Assembly: GCA_002362175.1 (NCBI GenBank)
Contig: DETU01000101.1
Span: forward strand, 501-12,201
Reading direction: 5' to 3'
Source: Ruminococcus sp. UBA3280
GTDB lineage: Bacteria; Bacillota; Clostridia; Oscillospirales; Ruminococcaceae
DNA length: 11,701 nt
The notes beneath the pieces are model-generated. The model did not search any database. It saw nothing but the letters and a program-made list of their open reading frames with translations, and was not told where the DNA came from. Positions within the stretch are counted from its first letter, which is position 1. Every line of letters starts with the position of its first letter. Both the position numbers and the translations under genes were made by a program. This document shows, in pieces, positions 1 to 6,070 of the stretch.

Positions 1-849
1 AATCAGCCTTATGATATTTTTTATACTGATTCGGTTAATTCCTCTCTGCACTGGCACTATTACAGTGAAATTATTTATGTTGAAGAAGGTTCTGTTAAAA
101 TAAAGTGCAATAACAAAACGAAAGTTCTTGAAAAAGGAGACCTTTGTTATATATACCCTCTGCAACTTCATAAATTTTCAGAATTAAAAAATCAGAGAGT
201 AAAGTATGCCGTAATTAAATTTGATATTCATACAATAAATATTCCTACAGCATATCTTGCAAAATTCTATGATTATTTCCTAAGAAGAAACAATGACAAC
301 GATTTTTGTCTTATTCTCAGGAATGACCAAATAAACAGTGAATCATTCAGACTTAAAATAAACAATATAGTTGAAGAATACAATAATAAAAAAGAATTTT
401 ATATGCTGAAAGTTCAGTCCGAAATACATAATCTGCTTATAGATATTTCAAGAAACTCAGGAAAAAATGCAGATATTATTCATGAAAAGCAAACTGATAT
501 GAACCTTTCTTTTTTTCGCATTTTGGAATATATTGATACCCATTCGAGCGAACCACTTGAAATAAAAAATCTTGCGAATATGTGCCACATGAGTTACTCA
601 AATTTCGCAAAACTTTTCCGTGCAAATTACGGACGTTCCTGCAAAGAATACATAAATTATATCCGTCTGAATAAAGCTCAGGATATGCTTATAAATTCGG
701 ATTTTGACCTTAATTATATCGCACTTGAAACAGGTTTCTTTGATTGCAGTCATTTTATACGCACCTATAAAAAGTGGAAAGGAATAACACCCAAGCAAGA
801 AAGAATAAAAATCATAAAGCAGAATAATCCCAACCATAACTGTCTGTAA
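1..849 (+). CDS. AraC-family transcriptional regulator (5' end cut by window edge)
   Basis: The reading frame is open from base 1 to a TAA at 847-849 (282 residues visible). An N-terminal cupin-like sensor domain is seen at about codons 15-75, with an HWH..SE motif at 17-23 and a GDL..I.P..LH stretch typical of AraC ligand-binding domains. A C-terminal pair of helix-turn-helix motifs (about codons 170-275) includes LANMCHMSYSNFAKLFRANY and IALETGFFDCSHFIRTYKKW, ending in the usual GITPKQ. Family members are about 280-300 residues, so only a few N-terminal residues should be missing. It is expected to bind DNA in the cytoplasm and respond to a small ligand, often a sugar in this family. No terminator follows, but the next gene has its own promoter, so it need not belong to the exporter operon. 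Ligand and targets cannot be read from the sequence. Confidence 0.93.
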   Translation, partial: NQPYDIFYTDSVNSSLHWHYYSEIIYVEEGSVKIKCNNKTKVLEKGDLCYIYPLQLHKFSELKNQRVKYAVIKFDIHTINIPTAYLAKFYDYFLRRNNDNDFCLILRNDQINSESFRLKINNIVEEYNNKKEFYMLKVQSEIHNLLIDISRNSGKNADIIHEKQTDMNLSFFRILEYIDTHSSEPLEIKNLANMCHMSYSNFAKLFRANYGRSCKEYINYIRLNKAQDMLINSDFDLNYIALETGFFDCSHFIRTYKKWKGITPKQERIKIIKQNNPNHNCL

Positions 850-888
850 TTATTCAGAAAAATATATTTTTTTGCTTTATACTTTGCA

Positions 889-929
889 GTTGATAAAAAG
901 TTGAAAAACATACACTATCATGATATAAT
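889..929 (+). promoter_or_regulatory. Promoter and candidate response-regulator box before the two-component genes
   Basis: A -35 TTGAAA (901-906) and a perfect -10 TATAAT (924-929) are separated by 17 bp. GTTGA occurs at 889-893 and again at 900-904, an 11-bp direct repeat overlapping the -35. This is the spacing used by OmpR/PhoB-type regulators. A 10-bp palindrome TATCATGATA (916-925) sits between the hexamers. Bases 892-921 match 2791-2820 at 26 of 30 positions. A ribosome site (GAGGTGAG, 938-945) precedes the ATG at 949. The promoter is seen directly; autoregulation by the encoded regulator is inferred. Confidence 0.8.
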
Positions 930-948
930 AAAATCATGAGGTGAGTAT

Positions 949-1617
949 ATGTATAAAATTCTCGTTGCGGACGACGAAAAAGATATAGTCAGTCTGCTGA
1001 AAGACTATTTTGAAATAAACGATTATCAGGTTATAACGGCATACAGCGGAAACGAAGTGATTGAAAAACTTTCCCGCAAGCCTGATATTATCCTGCTTGA
1101 TGTAAGTATGCCTGACGGCGACGGTCTGTCGGTCTGTGAAAAAATACGTGATTATGTTTCATGTCCGATTCTGTTTCTTACCGCACGCATTGAGGACAGC
1201 GACAAAATAAAAGGTTTTGCGGTCGGCGGTGACGACTATATAATAAAGCCTTTTTCAATTGAGGAACTCGGTGCGAGAGTTTCCGCACACCTGAGGCGTG
1301 AACAGCGTTACAGCAATTCAAATACACGCTTTTTCGGCAAGCTTGCCGTTGACTATACAGCAAAGTCGGTATGTGCGGACGGCGTTCAGATTGACCTTGC
1401 CAAAAAGGAATATCAGATTATAGAGTTTCTCTCACTGAATACAGGTCATACTTTCGACAAGGAACGTATATACGAAAAAATATGGGGTTACGACGCAGAC
1501 GGAAACAGCTCTGTCGTTGCCGAGCATATCCGCCGTATAAGGACAAAGCTTTCAGAATACGGCGAGGACTGCCACATAAAAACAGTATGGGGAATGGGCT
1601 ACAAATGGATAAAATAA
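949..1617 (+). CDS. OmpR/PhoB-family response regulator
   Basis: A 222-residue two-domain response regulator. The receiver domain (about 1-115) has the acidic pair D8/D9, the phospho-acceptor D51 in the LLDVSMPDGDG stretch, T78 and K100 before PF. The C-terminal winged helix (about 126-222) ends in the hallmark IRRIRTKL and KTVWGMGYKW stretches. It should be phosphorylated by the kinase encoded next, with which it overlaps by 13 nt, and then bind direct repeats in DNA. The start at 949 is supported by the ribosome site and by the promoter just upstream. Its position before the kinase and an ABC exporter resembles systems that sense antimicrobial peptides or cell-envelope stress in Firmicutes. 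The actual signal is unknown. Two similar boxes upstream of this gene and of the exporter are candidate targets. Confidence 0.96.
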   Translation: MYKILVADDEKDIVSLLKDYFEINDYQVITAYSGNEVIEKLSRKPDIILLDVSMPDGDGLSVCEKIRDYVSCPILFLTARIEDSDKIKGFAVGGDDYIIKPFSIEELGARVSAHLRREQRYSNSNTRFFGKLAVDYTAKSVCADGVQIDLAKKEYQIIEFLSLNTGHTFDKERIYEKIWGYDADGNSSVVAEHIRRIRTKLSEYGEDCHIKTVWGMGYKWIK

Positions 1618-2795
1618 AAAAAAGTTCACTGAAATGGGCATTTGTGAAATATATTTCACCGTGTATCGTTGTTTCCGTAATCGGTATTCTTATAATAGGT
1701 CACGGCACAAATTATATTCAGGACTGGTACTATACAAAGCACGTGTATTCAATGGGCGGACATTTTGAAAGGTATAATATTATTGAATTTGACAACTATC
1801 GTTTTACATTCCAACTACTGAATTGTGGCAAGGAAACTATAATTTTCTGGATTATCAGCAATGCACAGTTTTTGCTTATGCCGTTGTGGGTACTGTTATG
1901 TGTAGGTATGACAGGAATGATATTTTATAACACCGAACTCAGAGAACCTATAAACAGACTTCTTTCCGCTTCAAAAAAAATTTCAGAAAATCAGCTTGAC
2001 TTTAAAATAGAGTACAGAAAACAAAACGAACTCGGTACACTGTGCAGTGCATTTGACGAAATGCGTCTTGCCCTCTATAACAACAATCTTGAAATGTGGC
2101 AGTCCATAGAAGAACGGAAACGTCTCAATTCTGCTTTTTCACACGACTTGCGTATACCTCTTACCGTTCTTCACGGCTATGCGGACTTTTTACAGAAATA
2201 TGTACCTGAAGGAAAAGTTTCACAGGAAAAGCTTATCAGCGTACTTTCAATGATGAGCGGACAGATTACACGTCTTGAACACTATACAGTCAAAATGAAC
2301 GCAGTGCAGAAACTTGAAGATATTATTCCGAAAATAAAGAATTTTACAGTTGATGAATTAAAGCAGAATATTATGCAGACGGGAAAACTTCTCTGCAAAG
2401 ATAAGGAATTTGAACTGACAATATCAGTTGCCGACGACGTGAATACACTTGAAACAGACCCCGAAATTGTAATGCAGGTTTATGAAAATATCGTTTCAAA
2501 TGCCGTAAGGTACGCATATAATAAGGTTACAGTTCTTGTAAGTCTGAAAAACGGTCTGCTTTCTTTAAGCGTATGTGACGACGGCAACGGCTTTTCGGAC
2601 GAGGCACTTGAAAAAGCAGATTATCCGTTTTTCCGTGACGAAAAAAATGAGGACAAGACCCATTTCGGACTTGGATTATATATATGTCGCCTGCTCTGCG
2701 GGAAGTGCGGAGGTAGTCTGAGTATTTCAAACGGCATAAAAGGCGGAAAAGTAACCGCTGAATTTTCGTGCGGAAAAATTTCAGATAATAGATAA
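1605..2795 (+). CDS. Membrane sensor histidine kinase (HAMP-HisKA-HATPase)
   Basis: The start is ATG 1605, inside the end of the regulator gene. The frame is open further upstream, but that part is antisense-free overlap with the regulator and lacks a ribosome site. The 396-residue protein has a first membrane helix (about 12-32), a short extracytoplasmic loop of about 50 residues, a second helix (about 84-107) and a HAMP linker (about 108-160). The phosphorylation site is H180 in FSHDLRIPLT. The ATPase domain shows the N box (N295, N299), DDGNG (325-329) and FGLGL (354-358). The loop is small, so sensing may occur in the membrane or through the exporter, as known for intramembrane-sensing kinases of envelope stress. 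The stop codon (2793-2795) lies inside the second regulatory box. Confidence 0.95.
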   Translation: MDKIKKSSLKWAFVKYISPCIVVSVIGILIIGHGTNYIQDWYYTKHVYSMGGHFERYNIIEFDNYRFTFQLLNCGKETIIFWIISNAQFLLMPLWVLLCVGMTGMIFYNTELREPINRLLSASKKISENQLDFKIEYRKQNELGTLCSAFDEMRLALYNNNLEMWQSIEERKRLNSAFSHDLRIPLTVLHGYADFLQKYVPEGKVSQEKLISVLSMMSGQITRLEHYTVKMNAVQKLEDIIPKIKNFTVDELKQNIMQTGKLLCKDKEFELTISVADDVNTLETDPEIVMQVYENIVSNAVRYAYNKVTVLVSLKNGLLSLSVCDDGNGFSDEALEKADYPFFRDEKNEDKTHFGLGLYICRLLCGKCGGSLSISNGIKGGKVTAEFSCGKISDNR

Positions 2796-2828
2796 AAAGT
2801 TGAAATTCATATATTATCATAGTGACAT
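2788..2828 (+). promoter_or_regulatory. Second copy of the regulator box with a weak promoter for the ABC exporter
   Basis: Bases 2791-2820 repeat the box at 892-921 with 26 of 30 identical, including an unbroken 15-base GATAAAAAGTTGAAA and a TATCAT. By alignment the -35 is TTGAAA (2800-2805). The -10 at the matching 17-bp distance is the poor TGACAT (2823-2828). A good -35/box combined with a poor -10 is what an activator-dependent promoter looks like. The box begins within the last codons of the kinase gene. Promoter activity and binding by the response regulator are inferred. Confidence 0.6.
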
Positions 2829-2855
2829 GGTACAGAAGTACCGTGTCACTTTTTT
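2821..2855 (+). terminator. Rho-independent terminator between kinase and ATPase genes
   Basis: A 13-bp stem (2821-2833 with 2838-2850, one G-U pair) closes on an AGAA loop (2834-2837) and runs directly into six T residues (2850-2855). It should stop transcripts coming from the two-component genes. A transcript started from the promoter inferred at 2800-2828 would begin around 2834-2836, in the loop, and so would lack the left arm and escape termination. Confidence 0.85.
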
Positions 2856-2869
2856 ATGGAGGTAAACTT

Positions 2870-3766
2870 ATGGACAACAAAATTGAAATAAGGAACGTTG
2901 ACAAGTTCTACGGCAGAAAACAGGCTCTTGACAACGTAAACCTTACAATCAGTCAGGGAATGTTCGGACTGCTTGGACGAAACGGAGCAGGAAAAACGAC
3001 CCTCATGAAAACGCTTGCAACGCTTCACAAAAAGCAGAAAGGAAAAATTACCGTCTGCGGAATCCCGATTGAAAACGCAAAGGAAATACGCAGTATAACA
3101 GGCTATCTTCCGCAGGATTTTTCAATGTACCCGACAATGACCGTTGAAGAAAGTCTTGACTATCTCGGAATACTATCGGGCATGGACAGTGAAACACGTA
3201 AAAAGCGTATAAAAACACTGCTTAAACGTGTTAATCTTACAGAACATAAACACAAAAAAGTGAAAGCACTTTCAGGGGGAATGAAACGCCGTCTCGGTAT
3301 CGCACAGGCACTCTTACATGAACCACGTGTGCTTATTGTCGACGAACCGACAGCAGGACTTGACCCCGAAGAAAGAATACGTTTCCGCAACCTGCTGTGT
3401 GAAGTAGCGGAAGAACGTATTGTTATCCTTTCCACCCATATAGTAGGAGACATTGAAGCCACTTGTGAAGATATAGCAATTATGAACAACGGTAAAATTC
3501 TATGGCAGGGTACTGTGTCTGAACTTCTGAAAAATGCGGTAGGAAAAGTTTTTACAATAAATGCAGAAAAGAAATTTCTTCCGCAGATAAAAAACAACTA
3601 TATAGTAACGGGTATGCTTGTACAGAACGAATATACAACAGTCCGTATTATTTCGGAAAACATTCCCGACTTACAAGGTGCTGTTACTGCTGACCCTAAT
3701 CTTGAGGATGCTTATATGTACTGCCTTTACAGTCACGGGTGCGACGTTTCGGGAGGTAATGAATAA
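2870..3766 (+). CDS. ABC transporter ATP-binding protein (ABC-2 exporter type)
   Basis: A 298-residue ATPase. The start at ATG 2870 is set by GGAGG at 2858-2862. An in-frame ATG at 2822 lies inside the terminator hairpin and is unlikely. It shows the Walker A GRNGAGKT (36-43), a Q-loop PQ (Q82), the signature LSGGM (134-138), the Walker B VLIVDEP with D158/E159, and the H-loop STH (H190). The C-terminal about 80 residues are the variable tail common in ABC-2 drug, lantibiotic-immunity and sodium exporters. It should pair with the two membrane proteins that follow and power export or removal of a substrate from the membrane. Its stop overlaps the next start (TAATG). Context suggests resistance or envelope-stress relief under the upstream two-component system; the substrate is unknown. 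Confidence 0.95.
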   Translation: MDNKIEIRNVDKFYGRKQALDNVNLTISQGMFGLLGRNGAGKTTLMKTLATLHKKQKGKITVCGIPIENAKEIRSITGYLPQDFSMYPTMTVEESLDYLGILSGMDSETRKKRIKTLLKRVNLTEHKHKKVKALSGGMKRRLGIAQALLHEPRVLIVDEPTAGLDPEERIRFRNLLCEVAEERIVILSTHIVGDIEATCEDIAIMNNGKILWQGTVSELLKNAVGKVFTINAEKKFLPQIKNNYIVTGMLVQNEYTTVRIISENIPDLQGAVTADPNLEDAYMYCLYSHGCDVSGGNE

Positions 3767-5022
3767 TGTTATTTCTTAAAGAATGTAAAAAAGTACTGTT
3801 TTCCCTGACTTTTCTGATATATATCATAACAGTTTTCGCTATGTACTATACACAGTTTCAGGGCGACTGCGATACTCCTCTTGAAAAACCGCTCCCCAAT
3901 CAGAGCGACTACGGCATGACTGCGAAAGAAATCCCCGAAATACTCATGCCGTCGGCAATTGAAAGCCTTGTCAACCGCTACCTTTCAAACAGTTATCCCG
4001 CCTACCCTATGGGATTCTATAAAGACGTTCATCTGAATGAAAAAAAGAAAAACAAAATGGCTGAAATTATTACGGAAATTTCAGGAATAACAAAGCAGGA
4101 ACTTGACAATTTCACTTACAGTGAAGAAGGTACAATGACTGTAGGAGCAAACGGAATGATGCAGTATAATGAACCTGAAATTCCTTCCGTTAATATTCCC
4201 AAAACCCTTACTTACAAACGTTTCCGTGAACTCATGGACAAGGCTGACAAAATAATAGGCGGTGGTTCAGAATACAATGATAATAATATCGTTGAAAATT
4301 TTTCTCTTGTCCCTAAAACTTACGAGGACGCTCTTGAAGAATACAATAAGTTTTTCGACGACGATAAAATTACAGGTGCTTACGCCCGTCTTTACTGTGA
4401 CTATATGGGAATAGTACTTGCAATACTGCCCGTATTCGTTGCTGTTTCCTTTACTTCTCTTGACAAAAAATCACGAATGGAACAGCTTGCATATTCAAGA
4501 AAAATATCCTCCGCAAAACTCGTTTTCACACGTTATGCCTCACTTGTCTTAATGATGATAATTCCCGTTATCATAACCGCTTTCATAGCACACATAACAG
4601 TAAAAAGTCTCTATCCGGAAAACACCACTGACAACTTTGCTATAATAAAAAATGCACTGATATGGCTTGTTCCGAATATAATGTTTTCAACGGCAGTCGG
4701 TATGATTATAACGGAACTTATTTCGGGAATAATTGCCATTTTCATACAGGGTACTTTGTGGTTCGGAAGCATTTTCGCAGGTACGGGCAGTCTCACAGGA
4801 AGTATAAATAAGTTTACACTTGTTCCCCGTCATAATTCACTTTATGGTGCAGACGTTTTCAAAGCAGAACATAGTGATTTTGTATTCAACAGAATCTTCT
4901 TCACTGTTCTGTCACTGACAATGATTCTTATAACAGCGTTCATCTACGAACAGAAAAGAGGAGGTAAATTCAATGGACTTGACATCAGCTTCAAAAATAT
5001 TAAAAGTAAATCTGAAACGTAA
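3766..5022 (+). CDS. ABC-2-type permease with large external domain
   Basis: A 418-residue membrane protein starting at ATG 3766, which shares one base with the ATPase stop and has GGGAGG at 3751-3756. One membrane helix (about 10-27) is followed by a long hydrophilic, probably extracytoplasmic region of about 180 residues. A C-terminal bundle of helices follows at about 213-232, 255-278, 296-316, 318-338 and 375-393. This layout fits ABC-2 membrane subunits (the YhgE/NatB-like plan: helix, big loop, helices). It should form the transport path with the ATPase and the next, smaller permease. The last 50 nt overlap the next gene in another frame, indicating translational coupling. No close named relative is recognised, and the transported compound is unknown. 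Confidence 0.88.
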   Translation: MLFLKECKKVLFSLTFLIYIITVFAMYYTQFQGDCDTPLEKPLPNQSDYGMTAKEIPEILMPSAIESLVNRYLSNSYPAYPMGFYKDVHLNEKKKNKMAEIITEISGITKQELDNFTYSEEGTMTVGANGMMQYNEPEIPSVNIPKTLTYKRFRELMDKADKIIGGGSEYNDNNIVENFSLVPKTYEDALEEYNKFFDDDKITGAYARLYCDYMGIVLAILPVFVAVSFTSLDKKSRMEQLAYSRKISSAKLVFTRYASLVLMMIIPVIITAFIAHITVKSLYPENTTDNFAIIKNALIWLVPNIMFSTAVGMIITELISGIIAIFIQGTLWFGSIFAGTGSLTGSINKFTLVPRHNSLYGADVFKAEHSDFVFNRIFFTVLSLTMILITAFIYEQKRGGKFNGLDISFKNIKSKSET

Positions 5023-5596
5023 CTTTCTCCCACACTTCCTCATCGCCTTAATCATAACACTCCTTACACCCGTTGTTTTCGGAATATCCTCACTTGATTC
5101 CCTGCGTTCCGCACAACCGCTTGAAATGCTCCTCTCACTGACGGGAACAGTAATTCTTACACCTGTATTTCTTCCCGAACAAAATGAAAACATACGTGAC
5201 CTCATACGCTCCAAAAAAACCGACTATACAGGGATATGTGCAATGAGGGTTATTTATTCGGTAATAACAATTGCACTCATAACGGGAATATTTGTATTTA
5301 TTATGAGACTATGTGAAAGTGATGTCGGCATAAAACACTTTGCAGGTGGATTTGCAACTGCTCTTTTTCTTGGTTCACTAGGATTCTGTACCGCAGGAAT
5401 CAGCAAAAACATATCCGTCGGCTATATGGTGTCAATGATTTACTACATTGCAAATTTCGCACTTAAAGACAAACTGGGTAAATTCTTTATATTCTCCATG
5501 TCGGCAGGAAGCTTTACGGAAAAATATTATTTATTGTTGTCATCACTTATCATAATAGTTTTTACATTATTTACGGTCAGAAAATACGGAAAATAA
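4973..5596 (+). CDS. Second, smaller ABC transporter membrane protein
   Basis: A 207-residue, strongly hydrophobic protein whose ATG (4973) lies 50 nt inside the previous gene, with a strong AGAGGAGG at 4957-4964. Predicted helices lie at about 20-38, 52-68, 92-112, 122-142, 147-165 and 185-202, giving roughly six segments without a large loop. There are basic loops (IRSKKTDYTG near 78-87). It is probably the partner permease of the 418-residue subunit in a heterodimeric exporter. The motif NENIRDLIRSKKT is reminiscent of cytoplasmic coupling segments in ABC-2 proteins. Family assignment rests on hydrophobicity and operon position rather than on a clear motif. It is the last gene of the exporter operon; no clear hairpin terminator follows before the next promoter at 5625. 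Confidence 0.8.
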   Translation: MDLTSASKILKVNLKRNFLPHFLIALIITLLTPVVFGISSLDSLRSAQPLEMLLSLTGTVILTPVFLPEQNENIRDLIRSKKTDYTGICAMRVIYSVITIALITGIFVFIMRLCESDVGIKHFAGGFATALFLGSLGFCTAGISKNISVGYMVSMIYYIANFALKDKLGKFFIFSMSAGSFTEKYYLLLSSLIIIVFTLFTVRKYGK

Positions 5597-5624
5597 ATTT
5601 TTACTGAAATTTTAAAAAAACCTC

Positions 5625-5653
5625 TTGACTTTAATATTTTTTTGTGATATAAT
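5625..5653 (+). promoter_or_regulatory. Near-consensus promoter with extended -10
   Basis: TTGACT (5625-5630) and a perfect TATAAT (5648-5653) are 17 bp apart, with a TGA just before the -10 (5645-5647), an extended -10 element. Strength and position are those of a stable-RNA promoter. It points at the tRNA-Leu-like fragment that begins about 13 nt downstream and could also read on to the intact tRNA-Leu at 5906. Confidence 0.85.
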
Positions 5654-5665
5654 ATTAGGGTAATA

Positions 5666-5693
5666 ATCGCTGTGGTGAAATTGGCAGACACAG
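5666..5693 (+). pseudogene. 5' fragment of a tRNA-Leu-like gene
   Basis: The segment contains TGGTG, then AAATTGGCAGA, then CAC. This matches U8-to-D-arm of bacterial tRNA-Leu (D stem GTG/CAC, 5675-5677 with 5689-5691, and the class-II D-loop). The sequence downstream cannot be folded into an anticodon arm, variable arm, T-arm or a matching 3' acceptor strand. It lies right behind a strong promoter. It is probably the remaining 5' part of a tRNA gene broken by insertion or deletion near 5693. Similarity is limited to about 25 bases, so chance or heavy divergence remains possible. Confidence 0.45.
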
Positions 5694-5763
5694 TTAAAGG
5701 TTTGCTTGCCCTGCATTCAACGGTTTACTCTATATTCCAATGTTTTACTTGATTGTTAACGAC

Positions 5764-5809
5764 TTTTGGTAGAAAATCTTCGCTGAGTTTTCAGTTTTTT
5801 CTACCAAAA
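5764..5809. repeat. 13-bp inverted repeat with TCTACC boxes
   Basis: TTTTGGTAGAAAA (5764-5776) is exactly complementary to TTTTCTACCAAAA (5797-5809), with a 20-nt loop that itself contains CTGA/TCAG. A related box GTCTACCGAA follows at 5811-5820. The same 11-mer TTTCTACCAAA occurs at 7423-7433, just upstream of the integrase promoter. Repeated boxes on both sides of a tyrosine-integrase gene resemble arm-type binding sites. That role is inferred. Confidence 0.6.
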
Positions 5810-5905
5810 TGTCTACCGAATTTCAATCCCTTAGTTCATTTCTTTGTTAACCTTGGTAAACATAACGGATTTTTTATCTTATGTTTCTTAAATATTTATT
5901 CTTAT

Positions 5906-5991
5906 GCCGGAGTGGCGGAATGGCAGACGCAGTGGACTCAAAATCCACCGGTAGCGATATCGTACGGGTTCAAGTCCCGTCTCCGGCACCA
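5906..5991 (+). tRNA. tRNA-Leu (anticodon CAA), CCA encoded
   Basis: A complete class-II tRNA. The acceptor stem is GCCGGAG (5906-5912) with CTCCGGC (5981-5987). The D-loop has the Leu-type GGAATGGCAGAC. The anticodon stem GTGGA/TCCAC has loop CTCAAAA, giving anticodon CAA, which reads UUG codons. A long variable arm is present, then the T-arm with GGGTTCAAGTCCC, discriminator A at 5988 and an encoded CCA at 5989-5991. It faces the convergent integrase gene. tRNA 3' ends are common attachment sites for tyrosine integrases, so this end may be the left junction of the element. No second copy of the 3' end was found in the window. Confidence 0.96.
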
Positions 5992-6003
5992 TAAAAACAA
6001 TGT

Positions 6004-6053
6004 AAAATCGGGCTTTTTATAAGTTCGGTTTTATTTTTTTGCCCGATTTTTTT
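6004..6053. terminator. Bidirectional terminator between tRNA-Leu and integrase
   Basis: AAAATCGGGC (6004-6013) pairs with GCCCGATTTT (6041-6050). T residues follow on the + strand (to 6053), and A/T-rich tracts allow the same hairpin to act on the - strand after the integrase stop at 6071. The flanks (AACAATG, 5998-6004, and CGTTGTT, 6056-6062) extend the dyad imperfectly. The loop is long (27 nt), so efficiency is uncertain. Confidence 0.65.
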
Positions 6054-6070
6054 ACCGTTGTTAAATTTGT

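Noticed and set aside
1482..1604. Upstream extension of the histidine kinase
   Set aside because: This part overlaps the response regulator winged helix in another frame and gives an Arg-rich sequence unlike a kinase N-terminus. ATG 1605 gives a normal kinase.
2822..2869. Upstream start for the ABC ATPase
   Set aside because: The ATG at 2822-2830 region lies in the terminator stem without a ribosome site. GGAGG fits ATG 2870 and the family N-terminus.
3160..3597. 145-codon - strand frame opposite the ABC ATPase
   Set aside because: It is antisense to a clear ATPase gene with Walker and signature motifs, and is a reading-frame shadow.
5753..6022. 89-codon + strand frame across the tRNA-Leu
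   Set aside because: Its second half is simply the tRNA-Leu sequence translated, and its first half crosses the inverted repeat. There is no ribosome site.
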